64,000 nucleotides of DNA, from the NCBI RefSeq assembly GCF_963675305.1, contig NZ_OY776147.1, positions 2,480,001-2,544,000 of the forward strand, written 5' to 3'. The stretch is from an uncultured Hyphomonas sp. Its GTDB lineage: Bacteria > Pseudomonadota > Alphaproteobacteria > Caulobacterales > Hyphomonadaceae. Below, piece after piece: positions 57,855 through 64,000 of this stretch (positions are counted from its first letter, which is position 1; every line of letters begins with the position of its first letter). The position numbers were made by a program, and so were the translations under genes. Under the pieces are notes generated by a model. The model was given only the letters and a program-made list of their open reading frames with translations. It was not told where the DNA came from and made no database searches.

Positions 57855-57944
57855 AAACCGTCAAGACCCTTGATAACGAAATTGTATTGCAACAGGCGCT
57901 GAGCGCGGTCGCGTCACCAAGGCGAGGCAACCGCGGCGCAGGAT

Positions 57945-57985
57945 AAGTCCTGTGTGCGACGCCCTCGGGCACCTCCAGGACTTTT
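57945..57985 (+). promoter_or_regulatory. stem-loop ahead of tnaA, terminator-like
   Basis: AAGTCCTG (57945-57952) and CAGGACTT (57976-57983) pair around an inner GCCC/GGGC hairpin, followed by TT and AACG. It sits 90 bp past the oxidoreductase stop and about 20 bp before the tnaA ribosome-binding site. It may end the upstream transcript or attenuate tnaA. I see no TnaC-like leader peptide. Confidence 0.4.
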
Positions 57986-58006
57986 AACGAGCCCGGAGTG
58001 AGCCAA

Positions 58007-59371
58007 ATGAAAACCATCATCGAACCTTTCCGCATCAAATCGGTCGAACCGATCCGCATGACCACGCGTGAGGAGCGCGCGGACCTGCTGAAGGCGGCGA
58101 AGTACAATCTCTTCAAACTGCATTCAGACGATGTGATCATCGACCTCCTCACCGACAGCGGCACCTCGGCCATGAGCGCGGCGCAATGGGGCGCGGTGAT
58201 GACCGGCGACGAGAGCTATGCCGGCGCGCCGAGCTTCTACCGGTTCGAGGCCGCGGTCCGTGACCTGATGGATTTCAAACACATCATCCCGACCCACCAG
58301 GGCCGCGCCGCTGAACACCTCTTGTTCAACCTGATCGCCAAGCCTGGCCACATCATCCCTTCCAACACGCATTTCGACACGACCCGCGGCAATATCGAGG
58401 CTGCGGGCGCCGAAGCGGTGGACCTGCCGGTTGCGGAAGGCAAGGTCCCTTCCCTCGATCATCCGTTCAAGGGCAATATGGACCTCGACGCACTAGAGGC
58501 CCTGCTCCGTGAGAAACGTGATTCAGTTCCGGCCGTGATGATGACCATCACGAACAATGCCGGCGGCGGCCAGCCGGCGAGCCTCGAAAACATCCGCGCC
58601 GCGGCCCAGATTGCCCAGCACTATCGCAAACCCTTCTTCATCGATGGCTGCCGCTTCGCCGAGAATGCCTGGTTCATCAAACTACGCGAGCCCGGCCAGC
58701 AGGACCGCAGCATCAAGGCGATCATCCACGACATCTTCGAAGTTGCCGACGGGATGACCATGAGCGCCAAGAAAGATGCCTTCGCCAATATCGGCGGCTG
58801 GCTGGCGGTCCGAGACGATGCGCTGGCCGAACGCGCCCGCACCCTTCTGATCCAGACCGAGGGCTTCCCGACCTATGGGGGCCTCGCGGGCCGGGACCTC
58901 GACGCCATCGCACAGGGTCTCTCCGAAATCATCGATGAGGATTACCTGCGTTACCGGGTGCGGACGAATGCCTATATCGCCGAACGGCTGGATGCGATGG
59001 GTGTTCCCGTTGTGAAGCCGGCGGGCGGCCATGCCGTCTTCGTGGATGCGCGCGCCTTCCTGCCTCACATCCCGCCGCTGGAATATCCGGGCCAGGCCCT
59101 GGCCTGCGCGCTTTACGAGATGGGCGGTATCCGCGGCTGCGAGATCGGCACGGTCATGTTCGGGCGCAAACCAGACGGCAGCGAGGAGCCCGCCCGGATG
59201 GATCTTGTGCGCCTCGCCATGCCGCGCCGCGTCTACACCCAGTCGCATGCGGACTATATCGTCGAGGTCTTCGAGGAACTCGCTGCCTCGAAAGACCAGC
59301 TGCGCGGCATGAAAATCGTGAAAGAGCCGCCGATGATGCGGCACTTCACGTCAGAGTTTGAACCGCTCTAG
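58007..59371 (+). CDS. tnaA: tryptophanase
   Basis: 454 residues from the ATG at 58007 (GGAG 8 nt upstream; the GTG three codons earlier overlaps that site). PLP enzyme splitting tryptophan to indole, pyruvate and ammonia. PLP-lysine is the second K of MSAKKDAFANIGG (K256). Three positions that distinguish tryptophanase from tyrosine phenol-lyase are all of the tryptophanase kind: D124 (THFDTTR), I380 (GCEIGTV, where the lyase has Arg) and H446 (MRHFTSEF, where the lyase has Phe). No tnaB-type permease adjoins. The stop overlaps the convergent gene by 4 bp. Confidence 0.93.
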   Translation: MKTIIEPFRIKSVEPIRMTTREERADLLKAAKYNLFKLHSDDVIIDLLTDSGTSAMSAAQWGAVMTGDESYAGAPSFYRFEAAVRDLMDFKHIIPTHQGRAAEHLLFNLIAKPGHIIPSNTHFDTTRGNIEAAGAEAVDLPVAEGKVPSLDHPFKGNMDLDALEALLREKRDSVPAVMMTITNNAGGGQPASLENIRAAAQIAQHYRKPFFIDGCRFAENAWFIKLREPGQQDRSIKAIIHDIFEVADGMTMSAKKDAFANIGGWLAVRDDALAERARTLLIQTEGFPTYGGLAGRDLDAIAQGLSEIIDEDYLRYRVRTNAYIAERLDAMGVPVVKPAGGHAVFVDARAFLPHIPPLEYPGQALACALYEMGGIRGCEIGTVMFGRKPDGSEEPARMDLVRLAMPRRVYTQSHADYIVEVFEELAASKDQLRGMKIVKEPPMMRHFTSEFEPL

Positions 59372-61323
59372 GCTGCGTCGCGGGCGCGTTCGATCCACTC
59401 TTCGACCTCTTCTTCCATGAAGAGGTCGTCGCCGCGGCGCACGCGCTCGCCTTCCGGCGAATTCAGGAATTCTGTCGCCAGCAGGAACAGGGTGCGCGCG
59501 GGCGCCTCGGCCAGTTCCTTGCTGGTGCGGATGCCGGCGCCGACCATGATCTGTACATCGTGCACGCGCAGTCCGGGCACTTCCATCATAAGCTTGGTCT
59601 GGTCCTGCCAGTCGCGGAGGGTTTCGGAGTCGATATAGTGGACGTCCAGCAGGAAGGCAGTCTCTTCGATATCGCAATCGAGCAATTCGCCAATCGTATA
59701 GATGCCGACCTCTTCCAGGCGCGCGGCCGTCTTCGGACCGATGGAGGGTGCATCGACAACCGGGTTCTCGCGCGTCAGGCCCGACGTGCGAACATGCGGC
59801 GTTTCAGCGGGCGCGTCTTCATCGTCTGAAGCAGCGACTTCCTCCACCTCATCCCCGGACTCCTCGTCCGCCGAGTCGTCATACTCTTCGGCTTCATCGT
59901 CCTCATCTTCGTCGTCATCTTCGTCGAAGTCGTCGTCTTCATCTTCCTCGTCGAAGTCTTCGTCTTCTTCGTCGTCCTCGTCCTCGTACTGATCCTCGTC
60001 GGACTCGTACTCTTCGTCGTCGTCTTCGTACTCATCCTCATCTTCATCGGACTCGTACGCTTCGTCGTCTTCCTCATCATCGGCGCTGAGGTCGATTTCT
60101 TCCTCGCCTGCCTCTTCGAGATCAAGACCGGCCTCTTCGATGGCGGCAAGGTCTGCTTCGTCGAGGATCAGCTCGTCTTCCTCCAAAGTTTCAACTTCGG
60201 CCTCTGTCTCTTCTGCTTCCACGGCCTCTTCGACCTGAACCTCTTCGGCAGCAATTTCCTCTGCTTCGGGTTCGATCGCGGCGGCTTCATCGAGGATGAT
60301 CTCCTCCTCGACGACTTCAGCTTCCGGCTCGGCCACGATGGCTGGGGCCAGTCCCTTCGGCGGCACATGGGCCGTGCCGATCGGGCGGATCTCCTGCTTG
60401 TCGAGTGTCTTCAGCGGCACACGGAGAACCTGCGCCGCATGCTTCTTGCGGATGATCTTGTCGTCTTCCGGCAGGTTCCTGATCACTTTACCGGTCTTCT
60501 GGAATTCCTTGTACATCCGCTCGACCTGCGCGCGGTCGTTCGCGTCGGCGAGTTTCGCCGTGATCCAGCGCAGCGGAATATCCAGCGTCTCGATATAGCC
60601 CTGCAGGGTGATGCCGACCTTCGGCGGGGAAACGGCCGCCTCTTCCACTGCCTGGGTCACCAGTGCGGCAAATCCGGCCGTGGCATAGGCCACGAGTTCG
60701 GCAATGCCTTCGCGCATCGTGTCGTCCAGGCCTGACGGCGGGTGGGACACGCCACGCTCCAGATCATAATGGTCGATGAAGGTGTTGTAGAACGTGTTCG
60801 ACAGAGTCGCACCTTCGACCACCATGTCGGCGACAAAGCCCGGCCCGGCCGGAACGCGGATGTCCGGATAGCCATTGGCTTCGATCAGTTCGTCGATTGT
60901 GTCGCGGCTCTTGGCGATGGACCATTCCACGGCGCGGTGGATGACGCCCTCTTCCTCAGTCTGCCCCGTATGGAAAGGCTGGATCGGATCCGCATAATAA
61001 TGGCTCAGCACGCCGAGCGCATAGGCCGCCTTGCTCCATTTCTTCGCACGGAGGAGTTCGACCGAGCGGGCATACCATTCCATCGCCTTGCCGGGGGCGC
61101 CGCCCCACAGGCCTTCATTCACATGGCAGACATGGTTCTTGAAGTCCTTGAACTTCGAATCCGGCGCTTTCGCGCCTTCCAGCAGGTGCTCATGGTGCAC
61201 CAGGAAGACCGACTTCCAGGCCTCCCCCTGCTCCCCGCCAATCAGTGACAGGGAATCCAGCGCGATATAGTGATGGGTAGAACGGCAACGATGTGCACGA
61301 ACGACGCGCTCGAGCAAAGACAT
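59368..61323 (-). CDS. zinc-PLC-like protein with acidic linker and DUF4332-type tail
   Basis: 651 residues. Residues about 1-240 resemble zinc-dependent phospholipase C/S1-P1 helical proteins: VHHEH (42-46), KNHVCHVNE, LSHYYADPIQPFHTGQ (H108, D112, H118), HRAVEW (H129, E133). There is no signal peptide, so it may be cytosolic, unlike secreted PLCs. About 180 very acidic residues follow (about 355-535), then DAPSIGPKTAARLEEVGIYT and a second HhH-like unit (VPGLRVHDVQIMVGAGIRTS), matching the paired-HhH architecture of DUF4332. Architecture parallels the acidic HhH protein at 42482-44479. Biological role unknown. Confidence 0.7.
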   Translation of the reverse strand: MSLLERVVRAHRCRSTHHYIALDSLSLIGGEQGEAWKSVFLVHHEHLLEGAKAPDSKFKDFKNHVCHVNEGLWGGAPGKAMEWYARSVELLRAKKWSKAAYALGVLSHYYADPIQPFHTGQTEEEGVIHRAVEWSIAKSRDTIDELIEANGYPDIRVPAGPGFVADMVVEGATLSNTFYNTFIDHYDLERGVSHPPSGLDDTMREGIAELVAYATAGFAALVTQAVEEAAVSPPKVGITLQGYIETLDIPLRWITAKLADANDRAQVERMYKEFQKTGKVIRNLPEDDKIIRKKHAAQVLRVPLKTLDKQEIRPIGTAHVPPKGLAPAIVAEPEAEVVEEEIILDEAAAIEPEAEEIAAEEVQVEEAVEAEETEAEVETLEEDELILDEADLAAIEEAGLDLEEAGEEEIDLSADDEEDDEAYESDEDEDEYEDDDEEYESDEDQYEDEDDEEDEDFDEEDEDDDFDEDDDEDEDDEAEEYDDSADEESGDEVEEVAASDDEDAPAETPHVRTSGLTRENPVVDAPSIGPKTAARLEEVGIYTIGELLDCDIEETAFLLDVHYIDSETLRDWQDQTKLMMEVPGLRVHDVQIMVGAGIRTSKELAEAPARTLFLLATEFLNSPEGERVRRGDDLFMEEEVEEWIERARDAA

Positions 61324-61425
61324 GGGCGAGACTCCTCAGCCTGGCAGATTGTCAGACCGAGGAGTGCGTTAACTTGGTTACCCGGTTGTTAACCCTTCGC
61401 CCCTTGCGCGAAGATTTTTTGCAGA

Positions 61426-62736
61426 TCAGCGGACCGCGAAGTCGAAGGGTTCATTGCGGTTCTTGCCCTTGTTCGGCCCCATGAAGCCGAACAGGTGGCC
61501 GGCCACCTTGCGCATCTGGATTTCTTCGGAGCCTTCGGTGATGCGGTAACGGCGGTGGTGGCGATAAATGTGCTCGAACGGCTTGTGGCGAGAATAGCCG
61601 ATGCCGCCATGCACTTGCATGGCCCGGTCGGCCGCATCGCAGCACAGCCGGTTGGCCTTGTAGTTACACATCGACACCTTGTCGGAGAGCTTGATGGCAA
61701 CTTCCGGCTTGGACATCTTGTCGATTTCCCATGCCGTCTTGAAGATGAAGAGACGCAGCATTTCAGCCTCCGTCGCCTGCTCGACCAGCGGGAACTGGAT
61801 GGCCTGGTTTACCGATAGCGGTTTGCCGAAGGGGCGGCGCTCATTGGCGTAATTCACCGCTTCGGTGATGCAGTACATCGCCGCGCCGACAGAGCTGGCC
61901 GCCTGGCGGATACGGTTTTCGTGGACGAAGTGCTGGGCGAGCGCGAGCCCCCCTTCCGGCGGGCCGAACACGGCATCTTCCGGCACCCAGACATCCTTGA
62001 TGGTCAGGCGCGGGTGGTCGGTCGGCATGTTGAAGGTCCACATATACTCTTCGATGATCACGCCGGGGTCACGCGCCGGAATGATCAGACAGGTGATGCC
62101 CTTCGCGTCACCGTCTTCACCGGACGTGCGGCAGAACAGCATGATGTGGGTCGCGACATGCATGCCGGTGATCCACATCTTCTCGCCATTGATCAGCCAG
62201 CCATCCTTGCCGTCTTTCTTATGGCGCACGGCGCGGGTTTCCATATGCGTCGCGTCGGAGCCGTGATGCGGCTCGGTCAGGCCGAAGCAGGCCAGGAACT
62301 TGCCCTCAAGCGCTGCCGTGGCGAGGTGTTTCTGGTCCGGACGGGCAAAGTCCCGCAGCATCAGGATCTGCGGGAAGTTGCCGACGATGGAGTGTTCGTT
62401 CTGCAGATCATTGTGCAGGCCGAGGCCCTTCCGGGCGAGATGCTCGCGGATAACGGCCATGCCGAGATTGGTGCCGTCCTGGCCGCCAAACTCCTTGGGC
62501 AGCGCATATCGCAGATGGCCAGCCGCATCGGCGCGGCGCTTGGCCTCCTTCAGCAGCGCCTCCCATTCCGGGCGCGGCAGACCGCCATTTTCGAAATCGG
62601 TGCGCGCCCATTCGCGGCGGTGGTCGAAGAAACGGATATTGTCGTCCTGCTGTTCCAGCGGCTTGATTTCGTCTTCGATGAACTTGTCGAGCACCACCAG
62701 ATAGTCGGCTATTTCCTGCGGGATATTGAAGTCCAT
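61426..62736 (-). CDS. acyl-CoA dehydrogenase
   Basis: 436 residues. Flavoenzyme of the acyl-CoA dehydrogenase family: the FAD/substrate motif FGLTEPHHGSDATHMETRAV is in the middle domain and YSRHKPFEHIYRHHRRYRIT with EGSEEIQMRKVAGHL at the C-terminus. The catalytic glutamate expected near the C-terminus may be E of TEGSEE, as in many members. Longer than mitochondrial short-chain members; likely acts on branched or unusual acyl-CoA in beta-oxidation. Lone gene. Confidence 0.9.
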   Translation of the reverse strand: MDFNIPQEIADYLVVLDKFIEDEIKPLEQQDDNIRFFDHRREWARTDFENGGLPRPEWEALLKEAKRRADAAGHLRYALPKEFGGQDGTNLGMAVIREHLARKGLGLHNDLQNEHSIVGNFPQILMLRDFARPDQKHLATAALEGKFLACFGLTEPHHGSDATHMETRAVRHKKDGKDGWLINGEKMWITGMHVATHIMLFCRTSGEDGDAKGITCLIIPARDPGVIIEEYMWTFNMPTDHPRLTIKDVWVPEDAVFGPPEGGLALAQHFVHENRIRQAASSVGAAMYCITEAVNYANERRPFGKPLSVNQAIQFPLVEQATEAEMLRLFIFKTAWEIDKMSKPEVAIKLSDKVSMCNYKANRLCCDAADRAMQVHGGIGYSRHKPFEHIYRHHRRYRITEGSEEIQMRKVAGHLFGFMGPNKGKNRNEPFDFAVR

Positions 62737-62878
62737 GTCGCGTCTCCTCCTGACCTTTGTCTCTTTTTAAGATCTCTTGAACACGAGCATATCGAGGCAG
62801 CGGCGCACGGCAATTTGTGCCGCGGGGGCAAGCGGCGAACTAAATTGAGGCATTAGAAAAATTGTAATCACTGAACGA

Positions 62879-62906
62879 TTGACATTTTGTTCAACAGTCA
62901 TATTCT
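62879..62906 (+). promoter_or_regulatory. promoter of the UrcA-family gene at 62961
   Basis: TTGACA (62879-62884), 16-nt spacer, TATTCT (62901-62906). A near-consensus sigma-70 promoter about 48 bp before the start codon, in AT-rich DNA unlike its surroundings. Confidence 0.65.
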
Positions 62907-62960
62907 TACTCATGTGACTTCACCGGGTCACAGCCATCCAACGCAAAAAGGTTTCCTCCC

Positions 62961-63311
62961 ATGACCTCCCGCATCCTCTCTCTTACCGCCACTGCAACCC
63001 TTGCCGCCGCCACCCTGTTCGCCGCCCCGGCGTCGGCCGAAATCCAGCGTGTTGTGCAGCTGGACCTACAGTATGACACCGCCGTTCTCGGCACAGCCTC
63101 CGGCGCCGAGACTGTTCTGGAATCGCTGCAGGATCAGGCCACCGCTGCCTGCCGCTACACCCGTCCGGTTGTCGGCGCGCCCCGTGTGGACGATGTCTGC
63201 GTATCGGAAATCCTCGCCAAGGCTGTCACCCACATTGATGATGCGGACCTGACACGCCTCTACGCCGCCAGCACCAGCCAGCCGGCCCGCGTCCTGGCAT
63301 CTCTGAAGTGA
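62961..63311 (+). CDS. UrcA-family small exported protein
   Basis: 116 residues. Signal peptide about 1-26 (ILSLTATATLAAATLFAAPA, cut after ASA). The mature part has VVQLDLQYDTAVLGTASGAE, then LQDQATAACRYTRPVV with a cysteine pair (ACRY, DDVCVSEIL) and AKAVTHIDDADLTRLYAA, the UrcA layout. Second such protein in the window after 39138-39503; sequence identity between them is low. Strong promoter upstream. Confidence 0.75.
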   Translation: MTSRILSLTATATLAAATLFAAPASAEIQRVVQLDLQYDTAVLGTASGAETVLESLQDQATAACRYTRPVVGAPRVDDVCVSEILAKAVTHIDDADLTRLYAASTSQPARVLASLK

Positions 63312-63341
63312 GTACGATACTTAATAAAAACTGCTGAACAC

Positions 63342-63370
63342 TTGACGAAATTTTCAGCGCTATCTAATGG
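63342..63370 (+). promoter_or_regulatory. promoter of the CC_3452-like gene
   Basis: TTGACG (63342-63347), 17-nt spacer, TAATGG (63365-63370), with GCTATCTA matching the alphaproteobacterial -10 start at 10-nt spacing. A 10-bp hairpin (CAGCGCCGGG 63373-63382 / CCCGGCGCTG 63397-63406) lies in the predicted 5' UTR, without a T-run. Confidence 0.45.
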
Positions 63371-63438
63371 TTCAGCGCCGGGATCGTCCACCGTGCCCCG
63401 GCGCTGGATATAAACATAAGCGATAAAGGCATCCTCCC

Positions 63439-63735
63439 ATGCTCCGTTCCGCAATTCTTGGCGCCGCCTTCCTCGGCCTCGCCGCCCCTGCATTCGCCAC
63501 CACCTTCACCTTCGAGACGGCCAAGCCGGTCGATGACACCCGCGTCACCGTGATCGGGACTGTCTGGACCTGCGAAGGCACGGTCTGCAAAGGCGACATG
63601 AACCGCAAGAAAGTCACGCTCAGAGACTGCAAGAAAATCGCGAAGAAGACGGGCGAAATCACCTCCTTCAAGAACGACAAATACGAGCTCTCGGCGGAAG
63701 ACATCGAAACCTGCAAGGCTTCGGCCCGCGACTAA
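63439..63735 (+). CDS. CC_3452-family small exported protein
   Basis: 98 residues. Signal peptide about 1-20 (AILGAAFLGLAAPAFA). The mature domain TVIGTVWTCEGTVCKGDMN with two cysteines, then TLRDCKKIAKKTGEITSFKN and a last cysteine (EDIETCKAS), matches the CC_3452 family described from Caulobacter, periplasmic and of unknown function. Likely two disulfides. Closed by the terminator at 63780-63817. Confidence 0.7.
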   Translation: MLRSAILGAAFLGLAAPAFATTFTFETAKPVDDTRVTVIGTVWTCEGTVCKGDMNRKKVTLRDCKKIAKKTGEITSFKNDKYELSAEDIETCKASARD

Positions 63736-63779
63736 AACAGGCGCGGCATTCCCGCCGACCTCTCCAGAGCCTCTCCTCG

Positions 63780-63817
63780 GGCCGCCTCGGATTCAAAAGC
63801 CGGGCGGCCATTTTTTT
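63780..63817 (+). terminator. terminator of the CC_3452-like gene
   Basis: GGCCGCC (63780-63786) and GGCGGCC (63803-63809) pair, followed by A and seven T. A clear plus-strand intrinsic terminator 45 bp past the stop codon. Confidence 0.8.
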
Positions 63818-63877
63818 GCGGTTTGTCCGCAACGCTCCGCCTGCTGGCACGTTAAAGCCTGTAATCGGAGAAGAGAG

Positions 63878-64000
63878 ATGGCCCCAAGCCGGAACAAACC
63901 ACTGGAAAGCGTGCTCGACACCGCGATCGAGGATTGTGGCGACGAAAAAGTCACCATCGGCGCGCTGCTCGACATGTTCGGTGACCGCTCATTCGGGCCG
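63878..64000 (+). CDS. ExoD-like protein, N-terminal fragment cut by the window end
   Basis: First 41 residues only (MAPSRNKPLESVLDTAIEDC, then GDEKVTIGALLDMFGDRSFG and P). The stretch IGALLDMFGDRSFGP matches the conserved start of ExoD (exopolysaccharide synthesis) family membrane proteins, which begin with a short helix and a LLDxLGxRxFGP motif. CGGAGAAGAG precedes the ATG. The rest lies outside the window. Confidence 0.6.
   Translation, partial: MAPSRNKPLESVLDTAIEDCGDEKVTIGALLDMFGDRSFGP

Noticed and set aside
59840..60090. Serine-rich or Arg-rich plus-strand proteins opposite the acidic tracts (also at 42650-43700)
   Set aside because: Strings of Ser or Arg/His are what GAN codons give on the other strand; no start signals.

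Overview
The window reads as a chromosomal segment of an alphaproteobacterium, most likely a member of the Hyphomonadaceae or a close relative in the Caulobacterales/Rhodobacterales neighbourhood. This is an inference. It rests on the ribosomal-protein and RNA-polymerase sequences, the high G+C content, the UrcA and CC_3452 small exported families, a large TonB receptor, and promoters of the TTGACG type spaced like alphaproteobacterial housekeeping promoters.

About 60 percent of the window is the translation/transcription supercluster, all on the minus strand, so transcription runs from high to low coordinates. In transcript order it is rplK-rplA (40735-39588), rplJ-rplL-rpoB-rpoC (36544-26936), rpsL-rpsG-fusA-tuf (26407-22099), rpsJ through adk (20320-8557) and rpsM-rpsK-rpoA-rplQ (8407-6062). 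The layout is standard except for foreign cargo. A membrane glycosyltransferase on the plus strand sits between tuf and rpsJ. A CadC-like wHTH/TPR regulator plus an UrcA-family gene sit between rplA and rplJ. A small membrane protein lies between rpoC and rpsL. Two ribosomal proteins are unusual: L3 has a C-terminal helix-hairpin-helix (HhH) extension and L6 has an internal insertion of about 26 residues.

Left flank (1-6061): a degenerate tRNA-like array on the minus strand (1-410), a short segment bracketed by two opposite terminators, an HD/PhnZ-like protein, an APC amino-acid permease, a PcfJ-like protein and an RtcB RNA ligase. The rtcB leader is long and carries a small upstream ORF and an intrinsic terminator.

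Right flank (40736-64000): mixed accessory and housekeeping genes. In order these are a small membrane protein, an M48 lipoprotein protease, a two-gene operon (BON/OmpA protein and an acidic HhH protein), two RNA methyltransferases, a TonB receptor, a DUF3667 protein, an orphan peptide-binding lipoprotein, an MscS channel, a Gfo/Idh/MocA oxidoreductase, tryptophanase, a zinc-PLC-like protein with an acidic tract and a DUF4332-type tail, an acyl-CoA dehydrogenase, two small exported proteins, and the start of an ExoD-like gene cut by the window edge.

The most interesting themes are: (i) three unrelated proteins in one window, L3, the 42-44 kb acidic protein and the 59-61 kb protein, carry GIGPK-type HhH tails, two of them joined by long Asp/Glu-rich linkers; (ii) the tRNA-like array with no intact tRNA; (iii) the possible attenuation leader of rtcB. 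I see no CRISPR array, insertion sequence, rRNA or intact tRNA gene.
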